The position numbers and the translations under genes were made by a program. A model generated the notes under the pieces. It made no database searches. It saw only the letters and a program-made list of their open reading frames with translations, and was not told where the DNA came from. From NCBI GenBank assembly GCA_046154695.1, contig JBJXFI010000402.1, positions 1-26,777 on the forward strand: a DNA stretch of 26,777 bases, given 5' to 3'. Of the stretch, positions 16,401 through 23,849 are shown in pieces (within the stretch, counting starts at the first letter, position 1; the number at the start of each line of letters is the position of its first letter). Source of the DNA: DALYLB01 sp046154695 (GTDB taxonomy: Bacteria > Acidobacteriota > Blastocatellia > RBC074).

Positions 16401-19082
16401 GTGCGGAGTGCGGGCGAGAGAAGGCGATTGGTTCGCGCGGGGGCTGCGACCGTCCTTTGCCTGGGGCTCTTCGCCGGATGCTCGTCACGCGCGATGAATC
16501 CCGAGGCGGAGCGGACGGCCGGCGGCGCCGCGCCCGCCGAGCCCGCGATCGACGAGCGGACGCGCGACGCGATGCTGCAGAGGGCGGCGGACGAGGCCCT
16601 CGGCGACAGCGAGGGCGCGATTCTCGTGATCGATCCGCAAACCGGCAGGCTGCGCGCCGTCGTCAATCCGCGAATCGCCTTCGAGCAGGCCTATCCGCCG
16701 GGATCCGCCATCAAGCCCTTCACCTCTCTGGTCGCGCTTCGCGCCGGTCTGGCCGACCGCCAATCGAGCCGTCTTTGCGCGACCCGATATGCGCGGGACG
16801 GATTCGAAATCGTCTGTTCTCATCCGCGCAGCAAGAGTCCCTTCAATCTGCCGCAGGCGCTTGCCTGGTCCTGCAATGACTATTTCGCGCACCTCGCCGA
16901 GCGGTTGAGCGAGGGATCGTTCAACGGCGTGGTCAGCGGGTTCGGGTTCGGTTCCCGCACGGGTGTGAGCGCGGGCGAGGCGCCGGGGGCGCTGGCGCGC
17001 GGCGAGTGGCGCGTGGAGACCGCGCTCGGCGAGAGCCCGCGATTTCTGGTCACGCCCGTTCAATTGATCGCGGCGTATGTCGCCCTGGTCAACGGCGGCC
17101 ATCTATTCCGCCCGCAACTGTCGGGCGATCCGGCGATTCTCGCGCGGGAGGCCGCGCGGGTGGCGATCGCGCCCGACCACCGCGAGGCGCTCATCGAGGG
17201 AATGCGCGGCGCGGTGAAGCACGGAACGGCGGAAAAGGCCCGCCTGGGCGATCTGCCCGGATATCTCTTCGGAAAGACGGGAACCTCCACCTCCAGCAGC
17301 GGATTTCGCACACAGGGATGGTTCGTCGGCTTTGCCGCCGAACGGCCCGCGGTCGGACAGCCCCGTCCCGAGAAGATCGGCCTCGGGGTGCTCGTCTTTT
17401 TGAAACGGGCGCATGGATCGCAGTGCGCGGAGCTCGCCCGCCCTATCTTCGAGGCCGCGCTGGGAGGCGCGCGCGGCGCGCCGCAAGGGGAAGAGATTCC
17501 CGCGCCGACCGCCCCGGATGTTCCCGCGGGCGAGAAGGTGCGCGTTCGCTCGATCACCGAGAAGATCACGAGTGAGCTGGGGCTCGAGGAGTATTTAGCG
17601 GGCGTGCTCGCGGCCGAGGCGAGCATCGAATCGGAGCGCGAGGCCCTGAAGGCGCAGGCGGTGATCAGCCGCACCTTCGCGCTCGGAAACCGGGGCCGCC
17701 ATGCCGGCGACGGCTACGATTTCTGCAGCACGACCCATTGCCAGCGATTCGTCGCGCTTTCCGGCGGCGCGCGCGCGAATGCGCGCCGCGCGGTGGAAGA
17801 GACGACCGGGGAAACCGCGCGCGACGCCTCCGATCGAATCATCGACGCATATTTTCACGCGGCGTGCGGCGGCGTCACGGCCAACATCGAGACGCTTTGG
17901 GGCGCTCTCGCGCCACCCTATCTTCGGGGAGTCCGGGACGATTTCTGCGCCTCGATGCCCCACCGCCGGTGGGTGCAGTCGATCCCCGTCCGGCGGCTGG
18001 CGGAGGCCCTCGGCAGGGATGAACGGACCGATCCCGGCTCGCGGCTCGAATCGATTCTCGTCACCCGGCGCGACGCGACGGGGCGCGCCGAGACCATCAC
18101 GCTGGAGGGCGCGCGCCGCCGAATTGTCCGCGGATGGGATTTCAAGATCGTCGTCGGCCGCGGTCTCGGATGGCAGATGATCAAAAGCTCCCGCTTCGAG
18201 GTCAGCCGCGCCGGAGACGCCTTTGTCTTTCGGGGAAGCGGATTCGGCCACGGACTCGGGCTCTGTCAGGAAGGCGCCCACGTCATGGCGCGGCGCGGCA
18301 TGAACTATCGACAGATCCTGGCGCATTATTTTCCGGGAATCCTCGTGACCGCCGGCGCAGTTCGAGGGAAAGCGATCCGCCCAACGGAGTTCACGCGAAT
18401 CTCGTTCGGAGTTCCGCCTTCAGGCGGGCTCGCTCTCGCGAATGGCCAACCGCCAGAAGGCGGAACTCCAAACGGGCGAACCGTCTCGACCGGACGGTTT
18501 TTGGTGCGTTTCGCGGAGTCGCTCGATACCGGCTCCCTTCAGACCTGCCTGAAAATACTCGAAGACGCCCATGCGGAGTATGTTCGCCGGCTGGCGGAGG
18601 CGTCGCTGCGAATCCCGGAGACGCCTCCGTTCGAGGTCGTGATCGATGCGACCACCGCCGATTTCATCGCCGCGACGGGACAATCGGGATGGGTGGCGGG
18701 CGTCACGCGCGGGCGGCGGATCGAGATTCAACCGCCCGCGCTGCTCCGCCGGCGCGGCATCCTCACCAGGGCGCTGCGACACGAACTGGCGCATGGCTTT
18801 ATCGAGGTCCTGAGCGCATCCCGCGCTCCCCGATGGATCTCCGAAGGGTTCGCCGTGCATCTGGCGGGCGAGGGACCGGCCCTTTTGCGAGAAGGGCCCG
18901 CCCCGGCCTTGTCACACGAGGAACTGGAGCGCCGTCTCGCTTCTCCGGCGCCCGCCGCGGAATCCCGGCGGCTCTACGCGGCGGCCTATGGGGAAGTCCG
19001 CAAACTCATCCAGGCGGAGCGCGAGACCGGCCTCTGGAGGCGCGTCGCCGAATACGGAAGAAGGGCCGGAACCGGGAATTGA
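16401..19082 (+). CDS. Lipoprotein fusion: PBP transpeptidase + SpoIID + HExxH-like peptidase
   Basis: An 893-aa three-domain lipoprotein. The lipobox LFAGC places the lipidated Cys at 27. Domain 1 (about 70-355) is a penicillin-binding transpeptidase with all three motifs: S102-AI-K105, S157-C-N159 and K292-T-G294. Domain 2 (about 378-650) is SpoIID-like: EEYLAGVLAAEA, the CSTTHC putative zinc motif (442-447), AYFHAACGG, and GSGFGHGLGLCQEGA (612-626). SpoIID proteins cleave denuded glycan strands. Domain 3 (about 700-893) has RHELAHGF (His794, Glu795, His798) and RWISEGFA (Glu815), like gluzincin peptidases of the MA-like group. A dispersed palindrome encodes linker residues 669-691. Start GTG 16401 follows the preceding stop directly, with GGAGG at 16391-16395. 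It replaces PbpC, the usual macroglobulin partner. The combination suggests wall remodelling or repair. Confidence 0.85.
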   Translation: MRSAGERRRLVRAGAATVLCLGLFAGCSSRAMNPEAERTAGGAAPAEPAIDERTRDAMLQRAADEALGDSEGAILVIDPQTGRLRAVVNPRIAFEQAYPPGSAIKPFTSLVALRAGLADRQSSRLCATRYARDGFEIVCSHPRSKSPFNLPQALAWSCNDYFAHLAERLSEGSFNGVVSGFGFGSRTGVSAGEAPGALARGEWRVETALGESPRFLVTPVQLIAAYVALVNGGHLFRPQLSGDPAILAREAARVAIAPDHREALIEGMRGAVKHGTAEKARLGDLPGYLFGKTGTSTSSSGFRTQGWFVGFAAERPAVGQPRPEKIGLGVLVFLKRAHGSQCAELARPIFEAALGGARGAPQGEEIPAPTAPDVPAGEKVRVRSITEKITSELGLEEYLAGVLAAEASIESEREALKAQAVISRTFALGNRGRHAGDGYDFCSTTHCQRFVALSGGARANARRAVEETTGETARDASDRIIDAYFHAACGGVTANIETLWGALAPPYLRGVRDDFCASMPHRRWVQSIPVRRLAEALGRDERTDPGSRLESILVTRRDATGRAETITLEGARRRIVRGWDFKIVVGRGLGWQMIKSSRFEVSRAGDAFVFRGSGFGHGLGLCQEGAHVMARRGMNYRQILAHYFPGILVTAGAVRGKAIRPTEFTRISFGVPPSGGLALANGQPPEGGTPNGRTVSTGRFLVRFAESLDTGSLQTCLKILEDAHAEYVRRLAEASLRIPETPPFEVVIDATTADFIAATGQSGWVAGVTRGRRIEIQPPALLRRRGILTRALRHELAHGFIEVLSASRAPRWISEGFAVHLAGEGPALLREGPAPALSHEELERRLASPAPAAESRRLYAAAYGEVRKLIQAERETGLWRRVAEYGRRAGTGN
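18405..18472 (+). repeat. Palindromic repeat inserted in frame in the fusion gene
   Basis: Arms 18405-18427 (core GGAGTTCCGCCTTCAGGCGG) and 18450-18472 are inverted copies with 2 mismatches in 23, around a 22-nt loop. The element is translated as a GVPPSGG...QPPEGGTPN linker between the SpoIID and peptidase domains. It has the look of a mobile extragenic palindrome that kept the frame open. Confidence 0.8.
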
Positions 19083-19131
19083 GCACACCGTCCGGCGCCG
19101 ATCTCGCCAAGCCGCTGCCGTGAGCTACGGA

Positions 19132-19161
19132 TTGACTTTAAACCGAGCCGGGGTGTATAAC
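19132..19161 (+). promoter_or_regulatory. Sigma70-like promoter upstream of sulfate ABC operon
   Basis: TTGACT (19132-19137) and TATAAC (19156-19161) with an 18-nt spacer, the best promoter match in the window. A start near 19168 makes a leader of about 355 nt before the binding-protein gene. Confidence 0.6.
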
Positions 19162-19363
19162 CGCGCTGTTAATCTGTTACAGATCAATACACTCTAGCGG
19201 GCAAATACCAGAACAGATTGGAACGATTTGAATTACTGTTGTCGCCGTAACTGTCTTTACGCAGTCGAAATTGAATAAGCTGGCTGGGAATTTTGACATA
19301 CGAGAGGGCGAAAGATCGATCGACGCGACCCTCGAACATTCGACGCGGTGAGGAGAGGGTGAA

Positions 19364-19459
19364 ATGGACATTCAACGATCTCTACCCGCATCGCACGGAA
19401 TCCGGCAGACTCTTCCCAGCACCAGTCATCTGCCCCCTGTCCCTTCAGGCGCGATCTGA
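19364..19459 (+). CDS. Possible 31-aa leader peptide
   Basis: ATG at 19364 has AGGAGAGG (19351-19358) 5 nt upstream, a far better ribosome site than that of the following transporter gene. It ends at TGA 19457-19459, 63 nt before the binding-protein ATG. The peptide is Ser/Pro-rich with no Cys or Met run, so classical sulfur-amino-acid attenuation is not suggested. It may be a translated upstream ORF or chance. Confidence 0.3.
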   Translation: MDIQRSLPASHGIRQTLPSTSHLPPVPSGAI

Positions 19460-19522
19460 GGGAGATTTTCCTCCACAATTACTCAATAACAAGTACCTAT
19501 TTCGAATTGAATTGGTTGGGCG

Positions 19523-20551
19523 ATGCCTTTCTTTAGAAACGTCAGAGTCAACCCATTCACGATCGTCATCGCGTTTCTGTTGATCATTGAACCGGCCGGT
19601 TGTAGAAGGAAATCGGACCTTGCGAAGGAGACGACGATCACCGTGTATGGATTCAGTGTGGTGAAGGAGCCGCTGGAGAATGAGATCTTTCCCGCGTTCC
19701 GCCGCGATTGGCTGGAGAAGACCGGCCAGATATTGAACTTCACGCCGTCTTACGCAGGCTCTGAGGTTGTGACCAATCAGATCATCGCCGGCGTCGAGGC
19801 GGATGTCGCGATTTTGGCGATCGAGCGAAACGCGGACCGGCTGATTCGCCCGGACGTGACGAGGAACGACTGGCGAAAGCTGCCGTATGGCGGGATCGTC
19901 AATCGCACTCCGATCGTGATCCTCGTCCGGCGGGGAAATCCGAAGCGGATTCGGGACTTCGGGGATCTCGGCAATCCGGGGGTGCGGTTGATTCACGCCG
20001 ATCCCAGTTCGTCGGGAGCCGGACAGTGGGGGCTGCTGGCGATGTATGGTTCGGAGCTGATCAAGTCCGAAAAGGAGACGGGCGCGCGCGATCCGCGCCG
20101 CGCGTTTGAGTTCCTGCAGCGGATCTGGAGAAATGTGCTCGCGACGCCCGAATCCGCCCGCCTGGCCCGCACGCAATTCGAGCGGGGCGAAGGCGACGCC
20201 CTGGTGACCTATGAACTCGAGGCGCTGCAGCTTCAGAACAAGGGGTTGCCGGTCGAGACGATCACTCCGCGGGCAACGGTCTTTTGTGAGCACCCCGTCG
20301 TGATCATCAATCACGGGATGGCGCCGGGAAAATACGCGCTGGTCGAGCTCTTCGTGCGCACGCTCTGGGAGCCGCCTGCGCAGCGGGCGTGGGTCAACTC
20401 CCATTTTCGCTCCGTGACGGACGAGTCGTTGAATGACCGGTTCGCGAAGGTCGAAATGCCGTTTTTTGCGAAGGATCTCGGCGGATGGGCGCGCGCCTAT
20501 CCGGAGATCATCGAAAACATCTGGAAACAGAAGATCCAGGCAGGGAAATGA
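19523..20551 (+). CDS. Sulfate-type ABC transporter substrate-binding lipoprotein
   Basis: A 342-aa periplasmic binding protein of the Sbp/CysP family. The N-terminus has a lipoprotein signal (FTIVIAFLLIIEPAGC, Cys27). Family features visible are VYGFSVVKEPLENEIFPAF near the start, GSEVVTNQIIAGVEADVAIL, RTPIVILVRRGNPKRIRDF, HADPSSSGAGQWGLLAMYG and TYELEALQL, in the order seen in sulfate or thiosulfate binding proteins. It would deliver sulfate, thiosulfate or a similar oxyanion to the permease. The start ATG 19523 lacks a strong ribosome site (TTGGGCG), but the signal peptide begins nearby. The stop overlaps the permease start by ATGA. Molybdate or tungstate is the main alternative substrate because only one permease gene is present. 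Confidence 0.85.
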   Translation: MPFFRNVRVNPFTIVIAFLLIIEPAGCRRKSDLAKETTITVYGFSVVKEPLENEIFPAFRRDWLEKTGQILNFTPSYAGSEVVTNQIIAGVEADVAILAIERNADRLIRPDVTRNDWRKLPYGGIVNRTPIVILVRRGNPKRIRDFGDLGNPGVRLIHADPSSSGAGQWGLLAMYGSELIKSEKETGARDPRRAFEFLQRIWRNVLATPESARLARTQFERGEGDALVTYELEALQLQNKGLPVETITPRATVFCEHPVVIINHGMAPGKYALVELFVRTLWEPPAQRAWVNSHFRSVTDESLNDRFAKVEMPFFAKDLGGWARAYPEIIENIWKQKIQAGK

Positions 20552-21381
20552 TGAGCGCTGCAAGCAGAGCCCTTTCGGGACGAAGAGGCGATCTGGTTCG
20601 GCCCGTCGGCATCGGATTCATCGTGATGGCGATGATGCCGCTGGTGATTCTTCCGCTGGCTTCGATCTTCATCTACAGCTTCAGCAAGGGGCCGATCCAT
20701 TTCTGGGAATCCTTTTCCTCTCCGGCCGCGCTCTTTTCGCTCAAGCTGAGCCTGATGACGAGCAGCGTCGCCACCGGATGCAACGTCGTCTTCGGCCTGA
20801 TCGCCGCGTGGGTGATGAGCAAATACGAATTCAAGGGCAGTTCCGCGCTGATGATCCTCATCAGCCTGCCGACCGCGATTCCGACGGCGGTCGCGGGCTT
20901 CGCGCTGCTGCTCCTTTGGGGGCGCAGCGGGTTGCTGGGGCAGTTTCTCGAACACACCGATTATCAGATCATGTTCACGACGGCGGCGATCACGCTGGCG
21001 AACATCTTTGTGACGTTCCCGCTGGCTTTCGGCGTGATCAAGCCGGCCCTCGACAACATGGATACGAGCTATGAGGACGCCGCCGAAACGATGGGGGCGA
21101 GCCGATGGCAGGCGTTTCGCTTTGTGGTTTTGCCGTCGCTGCGGGGGGCGATTGTCACCGGCGCCCTGCTGACCTTCGCCCGATCCATCGGTGAATTCGG
21201 CTCGACGATCATGGTCAGCGGCAATCTGGCGATGAAAACGCAAACAGCGCCGCTCTACATCTTCACCAAATTCAACGAGGGGGATGTCGAGGGAGCGAAT
21301 GCGATCGCCGCGGTGCTGGCCGTCATCTCTTTCGCGATCTTTTCGTTGATTCTCTTCACGAGAAACAGGCTCGAAAAGTGA
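20548..21381 (+). CDS. Sulfate-type ABC transporter permease (CysT/ModB-like)
   Basis: A 277-aa inner-membrane permease with about six hydrophobic helices. The cytoplasmic EAA loop that docks the ATPase is clear: YEDAAETMGASRWQAFRFVV (about 173-192). FARSIGEFGSTIMVSGN and the TAPLYIFTKFNEGD region near the C-terminus are typical of CysT/CysW/ModB permeases. I chose ATG 20548, which overlaps the previous stop (ATGA), over the longer frame from 20485. Sulfate importers normally have CysT plus CysW; here the ATPase gene follows directly, so this permease probably works as a homodimer, as ModB does. The ATPase gene begins at or just after its stop. Confidence 0.87.
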   Translation: MMSAASRALSGRRGDLVRPVGIGFIVMAMMPLVILPLASIFIYSFSKGPIHFWESFSSPAALFSLKLSLMTSSVATGCNVVFGLIAAWVMSKYEFKGSSALMILISLPTAIPTAVAGFALLLLWGRSGLLGQFLEHTDYQIMFTTAAITLANIFVTFPLAFGVIKPALDNMDTSYEDAAETMGASRWQAFRFVVLPSLRGAIVTGALLTFARSIGEFGSTIMVSGNLAMKTQTAPLYIFTKFNEGDVEGANAIAAVLAVISFAIFSLILFTRNRLEK

Positions 21382-21404
21382 GCCGCGCGCGAGGGGGATG
21401 GAAA

Positions 21405-22646
21405 ATGAAAAATGAAATGAGAGGGGGCAAATTTATGAAAGGCTCCACGAGAGAAATGATGGCATCGCTTCATCAGATCGCAGGCTGGGAAGAGCAGGGG
21501 ACCGGAGAGAGCCGGCCCGCGCGCAGCGAAGCGCTGTCGGTTCGCGGATTGAGCAAATGGTTTGGGGACGAACAGGTTCTCGATGATGTGAGTTTTTCGA
21601 TCGCCGAGGGCGAGAGTCTGGTCCTGCTGGGGCATTCGGGCAGCGGCAAGAGCACGACGCTGCGGCTGATTGCGGGCCTTGCGACGCCGGGCCGCGGCGA
21701 GATCGTGTTGCATGGCCGGCGAATCGAGCTGCTGCGCGCGCGGGAGCGAAATGTCGGCGTGATTTTTCAGAATTACGCGCTCTTTCCCCGAATGACCGTG
21801 GCGGAGAATATCGGCTTCGGACTGCGAATCCGGGGGGAGCGGCGGAAGCGGCGGGAGGCGGTGATCGACGAGATGCTTTCCCTGGTCGGCCTCGGCGACC
21901 AGCGGGAGAAATACCCGACCCAGCTTTCCGGCGGCCAGCAGCAGCGCGTGGCGATCGCGCGCGCGCTGGCTTATAAGCCGGAAGTCCTGCTTTTCGATGA
22001 ATCGTTCAGCGCGCTCGATCAGCAAACGCGGGTCAGTCTGCGGCGCGAGATCCGCACCCTGCTGCGCAGGCTTCGCGTTCCGGCCCTCTTTATCACGCAT
22101 GATCAGGAAGAGGCCATGGAGCTCGGGGATCACATCGCGATTCTCAATCGCGGCCGGATCGAACAGATCGGGACGCCCGAGGCCGTCTACAATGAACCGC
22201 GGACGGAGTATGTGGCGACCTTCCTCGGCGCGGCCAATGTGATCGAGGGATGCTGGCGCGACGGGTTCATCGCCATCGATTGCCAGCAATGCCTGGCTTC
22301 TCCCCGGCCGCTGCAGGCGACGATGCAAAAGGCCAAGATGGTCTTTCGGCCCGAGGATATCACGCTTCATCCGGTGTCGGGGTTCGTGGAGGCGCCGTAC
22401 ACGCTGGGGCGCGGCGAGGTCATCGACCTCTCGTTTACCGGCGCCACCGAATCGCTCATGATCCGCCTTTTGCCCCGGGGCTTTACCGGGCAATTGAATC
22501 CGCCGGATTGCGGGAACAGTCTCAGCCCCCCCTGCAATCTGGTGATCAAGGTCACCCGGACGAAATGGGATGCGCGCCGGCTGCATCTGTCGCCGGGGGA
22601 TCTGGTGTCGGTCGGGTTGAAATCCTACAAGACTCTGCGAGGTTGA
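21405..22646 (+). CDS. Sulfate-type ABC transporter ATP-binding protein (CysA-like)
   Basis: A 413-aa ATPase of the CysA/PotA-like importer class. The nucleotide domain has Walker A GHSGSGKST, the Q-loop FQNYALFP, signature LSGGQQQR, Walker B VLLFDESFSALD (Phe-Asp-Glu-Ser where Leu-Asp-Glu-Pro is commoner) and the H-loop ITHDQEEA. A C-terminal TOBE-like regulatory region follows (about 270-413) with FRPEDITLHP. Three starts compete: GTG 21378 overlapping the permease stop, ATG 21405 with GAGGGGG 7 nt upstream, and ATG 21435 with a second GAGGGGG also 7 nt upstream. I list the middle one; the ABC homology begins later than all three. It completes a three-gene importer. Confidence 0.87.
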   Translation: MKNEMRGGKFMKGSTREMMASLHQIAGWEEQGTGESRPARSEALSVRGLSKWFGDEQVLDDVSFSIAEGESLVLLGHSGSGKSTTLRLIAGLATPGRGEIVLHGRRIELLRARERNVGVIFQNYALFPRMTVAENIGFGLRIRGERRKRREAVIDEMLSLVGLGDQREKYPTQLSGGQQQRVAIARALAYKPEVLLFDESFSALDQQTRVSLRREIRTLLRRLRVPALFITHDQEEAMELGDHIAILNRGRIEQIGTPEAVYNEPRTEYVATFLGAANVIEGCWRDGFIAIDCQQCLASPRPLQATMQKAKMVFRPEDITLHPVSGFVEAPYTLGRGEVIDLSFTGATESLMIRLLPRGFTGQLNPPDCGNSLSPPCNLVIKVTRTKWDARRLHLSPGDLVSVGLKSYKTLRG

Positions 22647-22650
22647 ACGC

Positions 22651-23325
22651 GTGCATCGACCCCTATTTTTGCTGCTGCTTCTTCTGCCCATGGCCGCGGG
22701 GGCGCAGCCCGCGGCCGTTTCACAGCCGCCGCAGGAGAAAGGCAGGTTTCGGAAGCCCGAATTGGTGGAGCTCATCAAACTCGATTCGACGATCAAGCTC
22801 GATGTTCGATACGCAGGCGACCATAATTTTCTGGGCCGCGCGGTCTATCGGGAGGCGCGCGCCTTTCTGCAGCGCCCCGCGGCCGAGGCTCTGAAGCGAA
22901 TCAATCAGTCGCTGCGAACGAAGGGCTACGGGCTGCTCGTCTTCGACGGATATCGACCGTGGGCGGTGACCAAAGATTTTTGGGACTCCACGCCGCCGAG
23001 CAAACGCAACTTCGTCGCCAATCCCGCCAAGGGGTCGAAGCATAACCGGGGCTGCGCCGTCGATCTGTCGCTCTTCGAGCTTTCGACCGGCCAGGAGGTC
23101 GAAATGCCGAGCGAATACGACGAGATGACCGAACGCGCCTATCCCACCTACGATGGCGGCACGCAGGAATCGCGCCGCCTGCGCGACCTGCTCCGTGGCG
23201 CGATGGAGGCCGAGGGCTTCATCGTCAACGAGTACGAATGGTGGCACTTCGATTACAAGGACTGGCGGAAATACCCGATCCTCAATATCGCCTTCGATCA
23301 GATTCAGCCCCGCGTTCAAAGGTAA
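22651..23325 (+). CDS. Exported D-alanyl-D-alanine dipeptidase (VanX/DdpX-like, M15D)
   Basis: A 224-aa zinc peptidase of family M15D, which hydrolyses free D-Ala-D-Ala to D-alanine. The signal peptide (LFLLLLLLPMAAGAQ) directs it to the periplasm, unlike cytoplasmic VanX of resistance operons. Motifs: LDVRYAGDHNFLGRAVY near the start, FDGYRPWAV (catalytic Arg), the zinc ligands in SKHNRGCAVDLS (His and Asp), and the base plus third ligand in EYEWWHFDY (Glu and His). Length matches the family (about 200-230). GTG 22651 is preceded by GAGG (22639-22642) 8 nt upstream and lies 4 nt after the ABC ATPase stop, so it is probably in the transporter operon. No vanH or vanA neighbours exist, so a role in wall-peptide recycling is more likely than vancomycin resistance. 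Confidence 0.9.
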   Translation: MHRPLFLLLLLLPMAAGAQPAAVSQPPQEKGRFRKPELVELIKLDSTIKLDVRYAGDHNFLGRAVYREARAFLQRPAAEALKRINQSLRTKGYGLLVFDGYRPWAVTKDFWDSTPPSKRNFVANPAKGSKHNRGCAVDLSLFELSTGQEVEMPSEYDEMTERAYPTYDGGTQESRRLRDLLRGAMEAEGFIVNEYEWWHFDYKDWRKYPILNIAFDQIQPRVQR

Positions 23326-23360
23326 AAGACGGCTCCAAACGCTGTCGCGTTTTTACCTTT
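23318..23360. terminator. Perfect 10-bp inverted repeat between operons
   Basis: AAAGGTAAAA (23318-23327) pairs exactly with TTTTACCTTT (23351-23360), with 23 nt between. It overlaps the last codons and stop of the dipeptidase gene and ends 19 nt before the next ATG. It may be a weak bidirectional terminator or an operator for the following gene. The AT-rich stem is unlike typical strong terminators. Confidence 0.4.
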
Positions 23361-23379
23361 TGCCTCTTACAATCACCTC

Positions 23380-23805
23380 ATGAATTCACAACTGGAAACA
23401 TTGAAACTCGATTACACGCTTTTTTGCGAGGATGTGCGCGTCGAGGCGTCGAACCAACTGAGTCTGATGGGGGTCATGCATCAGATTGTCGTTCCCCAAT
23501 TGCCGGTGACGCTGATCAAGTTCGCGGTGATCAATCACTGGAAGGGAGGCGGGCAGTATCTGAGTGAAGTTCGGATTCTGACGCCGGATCGCTCGCAGGC
23601 GATCGCGGTCTCGCAGCCGACCGGGTTCACCGTCCCGTCGGATGGATATGCCGACAACGTGACGGTCTTCATCAATACAAATTTTCTTCAGGCGGGCGAT
23701 TACGTCGTGCAGGCCCTGATCAATTCATCCCTGTTCGCCGAGCGGATCCTGCCGGTAATGCTGGTCGATCAGCAGCCGACAACCCACAGCGAACAGGTCA
23801 ACTGA
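23380..23805 (+). CDS. DUF6941-like conserved hypothetical protein
   Basis: A 141-aa soluble protein with a beta-rich pattern. It opens with LETLKLDYTLFCEDVRVEASNQLSLMGV and later has a PVTLIKFAVINHW strand, GFTVPSDGYADNVTVFIN and a C-terminal LPVMLV. This layout is close to the group now labelled DUF6941, of unknown function. No signal peptide, catalytic motif or membrane segment is seen. A TACAAT -10-like hexamer (23368-23373) ends 6 nt before the ATG, and no Shine-Dalgarno is present, so the message may be leaderless. The transketolase gene follows after 44 nt, which may put both under one promoter. Confidence 0.65.
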   Translation: MNSQLETLKLDYTLFCEDVRVEASNQLSLMGVMHQIVVPQLPVTLIKFAVINHWKGGGQYLSEVRILTPDRSQAIAVSQPTGFTVPSDGYADNVTVFINTNFLQAGDYVVQALINSSLFAERILPVMLVDQQPTTHSEQVN

Positions 23806-23849
23806 GAGGCTTCCGGCGACGCGATCGCCGCCGGTTATTCGGAGAGAAA

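Larger units (their letters stand above)
19083..19522. other. Intergenic region and long leader before the sulfate transporter
   Basis: Contains a good promoter (19132-19161) and a leader of about 355 nt with lower GC than the genes. A 31-codon ORF with a strong ribosome site lies in it (19364-19459). No known riboswitch fold was recognised by eye. From 19250 to 19350 there is only unstructured-looking sequence apart from short stems such as TCGATCGA near 19316. Confidence 0.5.

Noticed and set aside
14324..16879. 851-codon plus-strand frame overlapping A2M, the membrane protein and the fusion gene
   Set aside because: It crosses three real genes in another frame, is Arg/Gly-rich, and has no recognisable fold.
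19168..19363. SAM or other sulfur-related riboswitch in the transporter leader
   Set aside because: No conserved core or kink-turn pattern could be recognised by eye; only a computed covariance search could revive it.
21255..22796. Minus-strand frame of 513 codons opposite the ABC ATPase
   Set aside because: The plus strand has complete ABC motifs; the reverse frame has none.
22651..23325. Vancomycin-resistance locus because of a VanX-like gene
   Set aside because: No VanH, VanA/B ligase or VanR/S partners are adjacent, and the enzyme is exported, which does not fit cytoplasmic VanX in resistance.
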